Shown here: piece after piece, positions 25,050 to 33,744 of the stretch | How positions within the stretch are numbered: position 1 is the first letter of the stretch | How the letters are laid out: every line of letters begins with the position of its first letter | Origin: Streptomyces sp. 3214.6 | Lineage (GTDB): Bacteria > Actinomycetota > Actinomycetes > Streptomycetales > Streptomycetaceae | Assembly: GCF_900129855.1 (NCBI RefSeq) | Contig: NZ_LT670819.1 | Span: 7,564,001-7,628,000 of the forward strand | Reading direction: 5' to 3' | DNA length: 64,000 nt | Made by a program: the position numbers and the translations under genes | The notes under the pieces: model-generated | The model's database searches: none | What the model was told of the DNA's origin: nothing | What the model saw: the letters and a program-made list of their open reading frames with translations, nothing else

Positions 25050-26563
25050 CCCACGAGCCGCACGGCACCTACACGAACCCGATCCTGAACGCCGACTGGT
25101 CCGACCCCGACGTCGTGCGCGTCGGCGACGACTTCTACCTCACCGCCTCCAGCTTCGGCCGCGCCCCCGGCCTGCCGCTGCTGCACTCGCGCGACCTGGT
25201 CAACTGGACCCTGGTCGGACACGCCCTCGAACGCCTCGAACCCGCAGGGGAGTTCAAAGCCCCGCGCCACGACTGCGGTGTCTGGGCACCGGCGTTGAGA
25301 TGGCACGACGACCGTTTCTGGATTTTCTGGGGCGACCCCGACCAGGGCATCTTCCAGGTCAACGCCCCTGAGATCAGAGGCCCTTGGACCCGTCCGCACC
25401 TGGTGAAGGAGGGCAGGGGACTCATCGACCCCTGCCCCCTGTGGGACGACGACAGCGGCGAGGCGTATCTCGTCCACGCCTGGGCGAAGTCCCGCGCGGG
25501 CGTCAAGAACCGGTTCACCGGCCACCGTATGCACCCCGAGGGGACGGCCGTCCTCGACGAGGGCAAGCTGATCGTCGACGGGGACCGCATCCCCGGCTGG
25601 TTCACCCTCGAAGGCCCGAAGCTGTACCGGCACGACGGCTGGTTCTGGATACTCGCCCCTGCCGGGGGAGTGGAGACCGGCTGGCAGGGCGCCTTCCGCG
25701 CCCGGGACTTCTTCGGACCGTACGAGGAGCGGGTCGTCCTGGAACAGCGGGACACCCAGGTCAACGGCCCCCACCAGGGCGGCTGGGTGCGCACCCCGTC
25801 CGGCGAGGACTGGTTCCTGCACTTCCAGCAGCGCGGCGCGTACGGCCGCGTGGTCCACCTCCAGCCCATGAGCTGGGGTCCGGAGGGCTGGCCGGTCATC
25901 GGCGACGAGGGCGCTCCCGTCCTCCGGCACCGGCGGCCCGGCCTGCCCGTGCAGCCCGCCGCCGCGCCCGCCACCGACGACGACTTCCCCGGCGGACGCT
26001 TCGGCCGCCAGTGGTCGTGGACGGCCAACCCCCATGACGGCCTCGCCACCCAGCACTCCGCCGACGGACTGCGCCTGACCTGCGTACGGACGGCCGACGC
26101 GTACGACCTGCGCACCCTGCCGAACATCCTCACCCAACGACTGCCCGGCGTCCCGTCCACCGTGGAGGTGGAGCTGCGGCTGCACAGCGAGGAGCCGGAC
26201 GCCCGCGCCGGGCTGGCGGTCCTCGGCGACGCCTTCGGCTGGATCGGCCTCCAGCGCGGCGCCGACGGCGCCGTCCACCTCGTGCACCGGTTCGCCGAAC
26301 AGGTCGCCGAGCGGGAACGTGACGCCGCTCACCCGCGGCTCGCCCCCGACGGGCGGGCCCGACTGCGGATCGAGATCGGCGCGGGCGCCCGCTGCCGTTT
26401 CGCCTACGACGTCGGCGACGGGCTGCGCTGGTCCGGCCCCGTCTTCGCCGCCACTCCCTGGCGCTGGGTCGGCGCCCTGCTCGGCCTCTTTGCCGTCGCG
26501 CCGGTCGGAACCGGGCACGCGGGGGCCGCCACGTTCAACGAGTTCCGGATCAGACCTCTTTAA
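25046..26563 (+). CDS. Glycoside hydrolase family 43, intracellular (beta-xylosidase/alpha-L-arabinofuranosidase type)
   Basis: This 505-residue enzyme lacks a signal peptide. The five-bladed GH43 domain carries the general base in NADWSDPDVV (near residue 17), the pKa modulator Asp in LIDPCPLW (near 128) and the acid Glu in TLEGPKLY (near 190). A C-terminal beta-sandwich (from about residue 315) is the one found in XynB-like GH43 enzymes. It should cleave imported arabino- or xylo-oligosaccharides to monosaccharides in the cytosol, supplying the dehydrogenase/dehydratase steps. Start GTG overlaps the DUF6807 stop. Confidence 0.88.
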   Translation: MTHEPHGTYTNPILNADWSDPDVVRVGDDFYLTASSFGRAPGLPLLHSRDLVNWTLVGHALERLEPAGEFKAPRHDCGVWAPALRWHDDRFWIFWGDPDQGIFQVNAPEIRGPWTRPHLVKEGRGLIDPCPLWDDDSGEAYLVHAWAKSRAGVKNRFTGHRMHPEGTAVLDEGKLIVDGDRIPGWFTLEGPKLYRHDGWFWILAPAGGVETGWQGAFRARDFFGPYEERVVLEQRDTQVNGPHQGGWVRTPSGEDWFLHFQQRGAYGRVVHLQPMSWGPEGWPVIGDEGAPVLRHRRPGLPVQPAAAPATDDDFPGGRFGRQWSWTANPHDGLATQHSADGLRLTCVRTADAYDLRTLPNILTQRLPGVPSTVEVELRLHSEEPDARAGLAVLGDAFGWIGLQRGADGAVHLVHRFAEQVAERERDAAHPRLAPDGRARLRIEIGAGARCRFAYDVGDGLRWSGPVFAATPWRWVGALLGLFAVAPVGTGHAGAATFNEFRIRPL

Positions 26564-26596
26564 CTCACCTGCTCTGTACGCCTGTTGGGAGCCGCA

Positions 26597-27748
26597 ATGA
26601 CGCACTTCCCTAGCAAGCGCTTGCCGAGACCCTGGTTGGTCATGGCGGCCGTGGCCGGCCTGGTGGCGGCGCTCGGCCTCGGCGCGGTCGGCGAGGCGAG
26701 GGCCGCCGCCCGGCCGACGACCACCGTCGCCGCCACGTCCTCGACGTCCTCCGCCCCGACGTCCTCGGCGGCTCGCTGGAGCGACCGGGCGCACGGTTTC
26801 GCCTCCCTCGCCGGGGGCACCACCGGAGGCGCCGGCGGCACGGTCGTCACCGTCACCGACCAGGCCCGGCTCGCGAAGTACGCGGCCGCCGAGGAGCCCT
26901 ACGTCATCCGGGTCAAGGGCGCGGTGGCCGTCGAGCCCTTCGGCTCCGACATCGTCGTGACCTCGAACAAGACGATCATCGGCGTCGGCGACACCGGCGA
27001 GATCGTCCACGGCGAACTGCACCTGAACCCCGGCACGCACAACGTGATCATCCGCAACCTGACGATCCGGGACTCCTACGTCGAGGGCGACTGGGACGGC
27101 AAGACGACCGACTTCGACGCGATCCAGATGGACACCGTCGACCACGTCTGGATCGACCACAACACGTTGACGCACATGGGCGACGGACTGCTCGACATCC
27201 GCAAGGACAGCCAGTACATCACCGTTTCCTACAACCGATTCAGCAACCACAACAAGGCGTTCGGCATCGGCTGGACGACCAACGTCCGCACCCAGATCAC
27301 CATCGACCACAACTGGTTCACGGGCACGAAACAGCGCAACCCCTCGGCCGACAACTGCGCCTACGCCCACCTCTACAACAACTACGTGTCGGCGCAGGTG
27401 GCCGACGGGGACCCGGTGTGGACGTACGGGAACTGGTCGCGAGGCCACACGAAGATGGTCATCGAGAACGGTTACTACGACGGCGTCCAGCATCCCTACC
27501 AGGCCGACGCGACGGCCGAGCTGGTCGAGCGCGGGTCGATCCTGCGCAACACGAGCGGGCGCACCGACGAGTGGGGCGCCGCCTTCGACCCGCGCGGGTT
27601 CTACGCCTACCGGCTTGACCCGGCGGCGGCCGTTCCCGCGCTGGTCACCCGGTTCTCCGGGCCGCAGGCACGGATCGGCGCCGCGCTCCCGCCGACCGTC
27701 CCGGGCGACCACCCGACCGTCCCGGGCGACCACCCGACCGTCCGGTGA
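26597..27748 (+). CDS. Secreted pectate lyase, polysaccharide lyase family 1
   Basis: This 383-residue protein has an N-terminal signal/anchor (about residues 15-42) and a right-handed beta-helix. Visible PL1 motifs are VWIDHNTLTHMGDGLLDI (calcium-binding Asp residues), VSYNRFSNHNKAFGIG and NWFTGTKQRNPS with the catalytic Arg. It cleaves polygalacturonate by beta-elimination outside the cell. The ATG has GGGAG 5 bp upstream. The C-terminus ends in 7-residue repeats TVPGDHP encoded by a 21-bp tandem repeat. It follows the GH43 gene by 33 bp. Confidence 0.9.
   Translation: MTHFPSKRLPRPWLVMAAVAGLVAALGLGAVGEARAAARPTTTVAATSSTSSAPTSSAARWSDRAHGFASLAGGTTGGAGGTVVTVTDQARLAKYAAAEEPYVIRVKGAVAVEPFGSDIVVTSNKTIIGVGDTGEIVHGELHLNPGTHNVIIRNLTIRDSYVEGDWDGKTTDFDAIQMDTVDHVWIDHNTLTHMGDGLLDIRKDSQYITVSYNRFSNHNKAFGIGWTTNVRTQITIDHNWFTGTKQRNPSADNCAYAHLYNNYVSAQVADGDPVWTYGNWSRGHTKMVIENGYYDGVQHPYQADATAELVERGSILRNTSGRTDEWGAAFDPRGFYAYRLDPAAAVPALVTRFSGPQARIGAALPPTVPGDHPTVPGDHPTVR
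26613..26624. promoter_or_regulatory. GCAAGCGCTTGC palindrome at the 5' end of the PL1 gene
   Basis: A 12-bp perfect palindrome lies 16 bp into the coding sequence and shares the AAGCGCTT core with sites at 18290, 18520 and 20461. Confidence 0.45.
27698..27746. repeat. 21-bp tandem repeat at the C-terminus of the PL1 lyase
   Basis: CCGACCGTCCCGGGCGACCA units repeat two and a half times in frame, giving the C-terminal TVPGDHPTVPGDHPTVR tail. Confidence 0.8.
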
Positions 27749-27812
27749 CCCCCCCCATGACCCCCCACAACTTCATATCTCCGTTGGGATCCAGAAGAAG
27801 AGAGCCGACCAT

Positions 27813-29153
27813 ATGAAGAGCAGCATCCGCAGAAGCAGGCGCGCCGCCCTGGCCGTCGCCCTGGGCTCCGTGCTCGCGCTGACCGCCACCGCCTGTGGTG
27901 ACGACGGCAGCGGCGCCGCGGGGGACAAGGGAGGCGAGGGCTCCGGCAAGGGTGAGATCACCTTCTGGGACAACAACGGCGGTGTCCGCACCGACATCTG
28001 GAAGGAGATCATCGCCGACTTCGAGAAGGCCAACCCGGACATCAAGGTCAAGTACGTCGGGATCCCGGCCGCGAGTGCGCAGTCCAAGTACGACACCGCC
28101 ATCCAGGGCGGCGGTCTGCCCGACGTCGGCGGGGTGGGCACCGCGATGCTCGCCGAGGTCGCGGTGCAGGGCGCGCTGGAGCCGCTGGACAGCCGGCTGG
28201 AGAAGAGCGGCCTGAAGGGAAAGCTGAGCCAGAACCTGCTGGACAGCAGCCGGTCGGCCGGCGGCGGCAAGGAGCTGTACCAGATCCCGACCTCGTCCAA
28301 CAACGGCACCCTGTGGTACCGCACCGACCTGTTCCAGAAGGCCGGTCTGGACGCGCCGACCACCTGGACGAAGTTCTACGAGGCCGCCGACAAGCTCACG
28401 AACCAGAGCAAGAACGAGTTCGGCTTCACCATCCGCGGCGGCGAGGGATCCATCGCGCCGGCCCTGGACGCGGCGTACAGCCAGTCCGGCATCGACACCT
28501 TCTGGAACGGCGACAAGACCACCGTCAACGACCCGAAGCTCGCCGCCGCGCTGGAGAAGTACGTCGCCCTGTACAAGAAGGACACTCCGTCCGCCGACGT
28601 CAACAACGACTTCACCAAGATGGTCGCCCAGTGGGACAGCGGCACCATCGGCATGCTCAGCCATAACCTCGGCTCCTACCAGGACCACCTGAAGGCACTG
28701 GGCGCGGACAAGTTCCGGGGCATCCCCAGCCCGACCCAGGACAGTGGCGCCCGGGTGCAGGTCTCCAACCCCGTCGACGGGCTGAGCGTCTTCAAGACCA
28801 GCAAGAACAAGACGGCCGCCTGGAAATTCGTGGAGTTCGCCGTCTCGCACGAGGAGAACTCCAAGTACAACAAGGCCGCGGGGCAGATCCCGGCGAACAC
28901 CGAGGCCGCGAAGGACGCGTGGATCCAGCAGGCCGAGCCGACGAAGCTGGCCGCCGAGGCGCTCAACGGAGCCAACACCAAGATCGTGCAGTTCCCGTAC
29001 TACCTGCCCGACTGGAACACGATCTCGAAGGCGGACAACGAGCCGAACTACCAGAAGGTGCTGCTCGGAAAGATGAGCGCAAAGGAATTCCTGGACACGT
29101 TGGCCGAGCAGCTGAACGCCGCGCAGGCCGACTGGAAGAAGAACCACGGATAG
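27813..29153 (+). CDS. Extracellular solute-binding lipoprotein for the pectin-locus sugar importer
   Basis: This 446-residue family 1 binding protein has a lipoprotein signal (Cys28 in TATACGDD) and typical ITFWDNNGG and DTAIQGGGLPDV segments. It is the only binding protein near the two permeases at 20515-22346, which lack one, so it is probably their partner, although five genes lie between. Ligand is likely an oligogalacturonide or arabino-oligosaccharide (inference from context). Confidence 0.88.
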   Translation: MKSSIRRSRRAALAVALGSVLALTATACGDDGSGAAGDKGGEGSGKGEITFWDNNGGVRTDIWKEIIADFEKANPDIKVKYVGIPAASAQSKYDTAIQGGGLPDVGGVGTAMLAEVAVQGALEPLDSRLEKSGLKGKLSQNLLDSSRSAGGGKELYQIPTSSNNGTLWYRTDLFQKAGLDAPTTWTKFYEAADKLTNQSKNEFGFTIRGGEGSIAPALDAAYSQSGIDTFWNGDKTTVNDPKLAAALEKYVALYKKDTPSADVNNDFTKMVAQWDSGTIGMLSHNLGSYQDHLKALGADKFRGIPSPTQDSGARVQVSNPVDGLSVFKTSKNKTAAWKFVEFAVSHEENSKYNKAAGQIPANTEAAKDAWIQQAEPTKLAAEALNGANTKIVQFPYYLPDWNTISKADNEPNYQKVLLGKMSAKEFLDTLAEQLNAAQADWKKNHG

Positions 29154-29188
29154 TTCGTGCGGTTTCGGTTCGTGGGGGACTGCCGGCC

Positions 29189-29223
29189 GGTTGGGGCTGG
29201 TCGCGCAGTTCCCCGCGCCCCTT
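29189..29223. repeat. Dispersed streptomycete intergenic repeat
   Basis: GGTTGGGGCTGGTCGCGCAG followed by TTCCCCGCGCCCCTT is a repeat commonly found in streptomycete intergenic DNA. It sits between the binding-protein and acetylesterase genes. Confidence 0.6.
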
Positions 29224-29256
29224 CATTGCCTACCCTCTGTTGAAAGGTGCACGTTG

Positions 29257-30054
29257 GTGTCCCTTACCCGCAGACAGGTCACTTCCGCGGCCCTTGCCGC
29301 CCTTCCTCTCGGTGCCGCGGCAGCCGTTCCTGCCCACGCCGGTGGATCCCGGCCCCGCACGCTTTTCATCGCCGGTGACTCCACCGCCGCCCAGAAGTAT
29401 TCCGACGCCGCTCCCGAGACCGGGTGGGGCATGGCGTTTCCGTTCTTTCTGCACAAGGACCGGCCGGTCGCCAACCACGCCGTGAACGGACGCAGTTCCA
29501 AGAGCTTCGTCGACGAAGGCCGGCTCGACGCCGTCCTCGCCGCGATCCGCCCGGGGGACTTCCTGCTGATCCAGTTCGCGCACAACGACGAGAAGACCAC
29601 CGACCCGACGCGGTACACCGAGCCCTGGACGACGTACCAGGACTACCTGCGGATGTACATCGACGGCGCCCGTGCGAAGGGCGCGCGGCCCGTGCTCGCC
29701 ACACCGGTCGAGCGCCGCAGGTTCGACGCCGAAGGCAACGCCCTGCCCACGCACGGCGAGTACCCCGCCGCCATGCGCGCGCTCGCCGAGTCGGAGCGGG
29801 TGGCGCTGCTCGACGTCCAGGCCCTCTCGCTCGCGCTGTGGCAGCAGCTCGGGGTCGAGGCGACGAAGACGTACTTCAACTGGACCGCGACCGAGCAGGA
29901 CAACACGCACTTCAATCCACCGGGCGCGATCGCCGTGGCGCGACTCGTCGCCCGGGAGCTGCTGCGGACGCGGGTGCTCGCGCCGCGGGACGTCGTCCGG
30001 CTGCACGACGAGATCCCCACGTCCTGGATCACCTGGCCCGCGCCCCTTTCGTAA
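29257..30054 (+). CDS. Secreted rhamnogalacturonan acetylesterase (SGNH/GDSL hydrolase, CE12 type)
   Basis: This 265-residue protein has a Tat-like signal (TRRQVTSAALAALPLG) and SGNH blocks: GDSTAAQ (nucleophile Ser), NGRSSKSF, QFAHNDEK and DNTHFNPPG with the catalytic Asp-His. This set matches rhamnogalacturonan acetylesterases, which remove acetyl groups from the pectin backbone so that lyases can act. The GTG at 29257 has AAAGGTG upstream. It fits with the PL4 lyase at 39509. Confidence 0.87.
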   Translation: MSLTRRQVTSAALAALPLGAAAAVPAHAGGSRPRTLFIAGDSTAAQKYSDAAPETGWGMAFPFFLHKDRPVANHAVNGRSSKSFVDEGRLDAVLAAIRPGDFLLIQFAHNDEKTTDPTRYTEPWTTYQDYLRMYIDGARAKGARPVLATPVERRRFDAEGNALPTHGEYPAAMRALAESERVALLDVQALSLALWQQLGVEATKTYFNWTATEQDNTHFNPPGAIAVARLVARELLRTRVLAPRDVVRLHDEIPTSWITWPAPLS

Positions 30055-30120
30055 CCCGCGCCGCCTTCGTAACCGCTCTCGCACCACGCACCGCTCTTTC
30101 ACTCAGAGGAGACCCGCACA

Positions 30121-31482
30121 GTGCGTACACAGGTATTGCGTACACAGGTATCGCGTACACAGCTATGTCATGCTCGCGTCATAGCCGCTCTGGTGGGTTG
30201 CACCGCCCTGGTGCTGTCCGTCACCGGCACGGCGTCCGCCCAGTCCCAGGCCCACTCCCACTCCGCCTCCCCTGACCTCGGTCGGCAGGCTCTGGGCGTC
30301 AACGACGGCTGGGGGTCCTACGGGACCGGGACGACGGGCGGGTCGGCCGCCGACGCCGCCCACGTCCACACCGTCACCGACTGGGCCGGCTTCAAGGCCG
30401 CCCTCGCCGCCGGCGGCAGCGCGCCGAAGATCATCAAGGTGAAGGGCACCATCGACGCCGACGGGCCGAGCTGCGCCTCGTTCGCGGCGCCGGAGTACGA
30501 CTTCGACACCTACCTGAAGACCTACGACCCCGCTGTCTGGGGCCACGACAAGAACCTGGACGCCGAGCCCGACGGCAGCCCCGAGGGTCTGCGCCGCGCC
30601 TCCGCCGCCAACCAGGATGCCTACATCAAGGCCACCGTGCCCGCCAACACCACCATCGTCGGCATAGGCCGGGGCGCCGGTTTCAAGGGCGCCAGCCTGC
30701 AGATCAAGGGCGTCGACAACGTCATCGTCCGCAACCTGTCCTTCGAGAGCCCCCTCGACTGCTTCCCGCAGTGGGACCCGACCGACACCGCCGACGGAAA
30801 CTGGAACTCCGAGTACGACAGCGCGGTGGTCTACGGGTCGACGCACGTCTGGATGGACCACAACACCTTCACCGACGGCGACCACCCGGACAGCACGCTG
30901 CCCTCGTACTACGGGCGGATCTTCGAGCAGCACGACGGCGAGCTCGACATCGTCAAGGGCGCCGACTACGTCACCGCCTCCTGGAACGTCTTCACCGACC
31001 ACGACAAGACGATCCTGATCGGCAACAGCGACAGCGCCTCGACGGCCGCGGTGGACCGGGGCCATCTGAAGGTCACCTTCCATCACAACCTTTTCTCGAA
31101 CCTCGTGGAGCGGGCTCCCAGGGTCCGCTTCGGGCAGGTCGACTCCTACAACAACCACTTCGTCGCGGGTGACGGCTACTCCTACAGCTACGGCATCGGC
31201 ATGGAGTCCCAGCTCGTCGCCGAGCACAACGCCTTCACGCTGCCGGCCGGGACCGGCGCCGGGAAGATCCTCAAGAAGTGGAAGGACGCGCCGCTCACCG
31301 CCGCCGACAACTACGTCAACGGTGAGCCGACCGACCTGATCGCCGTCCACAACGCCGAGGTGCCGACCGAGATCCTGCGGTCCGGCGCGGGCTGGACGCC
31401 CACCCTGCGCACCAAGGTCGACCCCACCCGGTCCGTTCCGCGGATCGTCGACTGCGGCGCGGGCGCGGGACGCCTCGGCTGA
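30121..31482 (+). CDS. Secreted pectate lyase, polysaccharide lyase family 1
   Basis: This 453-residue protein has a signal peptide with an unusually long basic leader made by a 15-bp tandem repeat. The PL1 fold shows HVWMDHNTFTDGDHPDS, ELDIVKGADYVTASWNVF and VERAPRVRFG, with the catalytic Arg in RAPRVR. The N-terminal AYGTGTTGGSA block and the C-terminal GWTPTLRTKV block match the truncated gene at 22343, showing what that gene lost. The enzyme cleaves pectate outside the cell. GTG start with AGGAG 9 bp upstream. Confidence 0.92.
   Translation: MRTQVLRTQVSRTQLCHARVIAALVGCTALVLSVTGTASAQSQAHSHSASPDLGRQALGVNDGWGSYGTGTTGGSAADAAHVHTVTDWAGFKAALAAGGSAPKIIKVKGTIDADGPSCASFAAPEYDFDTYLKTYDPAVWGHDKNLDAEPDGSPEGLRRASAANQDAYIKATVPANTTIVGIGRGAGFKGASLQIKGVDNVIVRNLSFESPLDCFPQWDPTDTADGNWNSEYDSAVVYGSTHVWMDHNTFTDGDHPDSTLPSYYGRIFEQHDGELDIVKGADYVTASWNVFTDHDKTILIGNSDSASTAAVDRGHLKVTFHHNLFSNLVERAPRVRFGQVDSYNNHFVAGDGYSYSYGIGMESQLVAEHNAFTLPAGTGAGKILKKWKDAPLTAADNYVNGEPTDLIAVHNAEVPTEILRSGAGWTPTLRTKVDPTRSVPRIVDCGAGAGRLG
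30124..30168. repeat. 15-bp tandem repeat at the start of a PL1 gene
   Basis: Three units of CGTACACAGGTATTG (second and third with one to three changes) encode RTQVL-RTQVS-RTQLC, extending the positive region of the signal peptide. Confidence 0.85.
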
Positions 31483-31574
31483 GCCGTCCGTACGACGACC
31501 GGGGCGGCGCCCACTCGTCGCCCCGGCCCTTCTCCCCGCACCGCCGCACCGCCGCACCGCGAAGGAGCACCCGC

Positions 31575-32708
31575 ATGCCCTCGCCCCACCTCGGTCAACT
31601 CCCCCTGTCCAGAAGGGGATTCCTCGCCGCGAGCGCCGGCACGGTCGCCGCCCTCGGCCTCGCCGCCCCGCCCGTGCGGGCAGCCACCGGACAGCGCCGC
31701 CCCTTCGGCCGCTACGGCAGCCCCGCCGCCCGTCGCCCCCAGACCCTGTACGTCGCCCCGGACGGTCAGGGCGACTTCACCTCCGTCCGTGCCGCCGTCG
31801 CCGCCACCACCGGCAGCGGCTGGACCCTCGTCCTCGCACCGGGCGTGTACCGGGAAACGGTCGCCGTCGACGTCACCCGCACCGAGGCCACCTGGATCGG
31901 CGCCTCCGAGAACCCCCGTGACGTCGTCATCGTCTACGACAACGCGGCCGGCACCCCCAAGCCAGGCGGCGGCACCTACGGCACCACCGGATCGGCCACC
32001 ACCACCGTGCAGGCCGACGGCTTCACCGCCCGCTGGATCACCTTCGCCAACGACTGGCTGCGCGCCGACCACCCCGACATCACCGGCACCCAGGCTGTCG
32101 CCATCAAGGTCCAGGGCGACCGTTCCGCCTTCCACCACTGCCGCTTCCTCGGCCACCAGGACACCCTGTACGCCGACTCCATCGCCCTCGGCGTCTTCGC
32201 CCGCCAGTACTACGCGCACTGCTACGCCGAGGGAGACGTCGACTTCGTCTTCGGCCGGGCGACGGCCGTCTACGAGCAGTGCCACTTCCGCACCCTGAAC
32301 CGCACCGACCTGGCCGCCGCGCCCTACGGCTTCGTCTTCGCGCCCTCCACGGCCGGCGCCAACCCGCTCGGATACCTGGTCAGCCGGAGCCGGGTCAGCA
32401 GCGCGGCCCCGGACGCCTTCTACGAACTGGCCCGCCCCTGGGTCCCCAGCTCCGACACCACCGCCCGCCCGAGCCTCACCGTCCGCGACACCCGCCTCGA
32501 CGCCGGCCTCGACGCGGTAGCGCCCTACACCAACATGTCGAACTCCTTCCCCTGGCAGAACCAGCGGTTCGCCGAATACCGCAACAGCGGCCCCGGAGCC
32601 GTGGTCTCCGTGCCGGAGAACCGCCCCCAACTCACCGCCGAACAGGCCGAGTCGGCGACCCGCGAGGCCTACCTCGGCGACTGGGAGCCCTGGAAGGGGG
32701 AGTGCTGA
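31575..32708 (+). CDS. Secreted pectinesterase (CE8), first copy
   Basis: This 377-residue protein has a clear twin-arginine signal (LSRRGFLAASAGTVAAL). Pectinesterase residues are present: Gln in GTQAVAI, Asp in GHQDTLYAD, Asp in GDVDFVFGRA and the Arg-Trp pair near ARPWVPS. It removes methyl esters from homogalacturonan, making it accessible to the PL1 and PL9 lyases. It is followed after one base by a second CE8 gene, an old tandem duplication. Confidence 0.92.
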   Translation: MPSPHLGQLPLSRRGFLAASAGTVAALGLAAPPVRAATGQRRPFGRYGSPAARRPQTLYVAPDGQGDFTSVRAAVAATTGSGWTLVLAPGVYRETVAVDVTRTEATWIGASENPRDVVIVYDNAAGTPKPGGGTYGTTGSATTTVQADGFTARWITFANDWLRADHPDITGTQAVAIKVQGDRSAFHHCRFLGHQDTLYADSIALGVFARQYYAHCYAEGDVDFVFGRATAVYEQCHFRTLNRTDLAAAPYGFVFAPSTAGANPLGYLVSRSRVSSAAPDAFYELARPWVPSSDTTARPSLTVRDTRLDAGLDAVAPYTNMSNSFPWQNQRFAEYRNSGPGAVVSVPENRPQLTAEQAESATREAYLGDWEPWKGEC

Positions 32709-32709
32709 C

Positions 32710-33744
32710 ATGCTGCGCAGACGCACCCTTCTCGCGGGCCTCACCGGCGCCGCCCTCATGGCCACGACTCCTGCCTTCGCCCACACCCGCCGTGTCCTGC
32801 AGGTCCGCCCAGGCGACTCGCTGCAGGCGGCCGTGGACGCGGTCGACGGACCCGGCTGGACGATCGTCGTGCAGCCGGGCACTTACCGTCAGGTCGTCAA
32901 CATCCCAGCCGAAAAGGGGGAGCTGACCCTACGAGGTGCGAGCCGGGATCCACGCGCCGTCGTGATCGTCTACAACAACGCCAACGGCACACCGAAGCCC
33001 GACGGCTCGGGCACCTACGGCACCGCGGGCTCCGCCACCTTCACCTCCGCCGCCCCCGGCCTCACCGTCCGCGACCTCACCCTCGCCAACGACTGGCTGC
33101 GCGCCGACCACCCGGAGATCACCGGAACCCAGGCGGTGGCCGCCTACGTCGCCGGCGACCGCACGCACTTCGAGAACGTCCGGCTCCTCGCCCACCAGGA
33201 CACCCTGTTCGCGGACACCACCGCGCTGGACGCCTTCGACCTGCAGTACTTCCACCGCTGCTACATCGAGGGCGACGTCGACTTCGTCTTCGGGCGGGGC
33301 CGGGCCGTCTTCGACGCCTGCCACTTCCACACCCTCCAACGGGACGTGAGCTTCACCCCCAAGGGCATGGTCTTCGCCCCCGCCACCGCCCGCGCCAACC
33401 CCTACGGCTTCCTCGCCCTCCGGGGCCGGATCACCTCAGACGCCGAGGACGCGGCGTACAAGATCGCGCGGCCCTGGGTGCCGTCGTACGAGACGACCGC
33501 CTGGCCCTCGCTGGTCGTGCGGGACACGTGGATCGGCCCCGGGATCGACGCCGTCACCCCCTACACCAACATGCGGGACGCCTACCCCTGGCAGACCATG
33601 CGCTTCCGCGAGTACGCCAACTCAGGCCCCGGTGCCGCGATCTCCGTACCGGAGAACCGTCCGCAACTGACCGCCGAGGAGGCGGCGACGCACACCCGGC
33701 GGACCTATCTCGGGGACTGGAGGCCGTATGAGCGGCGTCCATGA
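32710..33744 (+). CDS. Secreted pectinesterase (CE8), second copy
   Basis: This 344-residue paralogue of the upstream gene has a shorter signal (MLRRRTLLAGLTGAALMA). Active-site elements are kept: GTQAVAA, AHQDTLFAD, GDVDFVFGRGR and ARPWVPS. The two copies are clearly diverged, so they may differ in preference for esterification pattern. Its end overlaps the following esterase start by 17 bp. Confidence 0.92.
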   Translation: MLRRRTLLAGLTGAALMATTPAFAHTRRVLQVRPGDSLQAAVDAVDGPGWTIVVQPGTYRQVVNIPAEKGELTLRGASRDPRAVVIVYNNANGTPKPDGSGTYGTAGSATFTSAAPGLTVRDLTLANDWLRADHPEITGTQAVAAYVAGDRTHFENVRLLAHQDTLFADTTALDAFDLQYFHRCYIEGDVDFVFGRGRAVFDACHFHTLQRDVSFTPKGMVFAPATARANPYGFLALRGRITSDAEDAAYKIARPWVPSYETTAWPSLVVRDTWIGPGIDAVTPYTNMRDAYPWQTMRFREYANSGPGAAISVPENRPQLTAEEAATHTRRTYLGDWRPYERRP

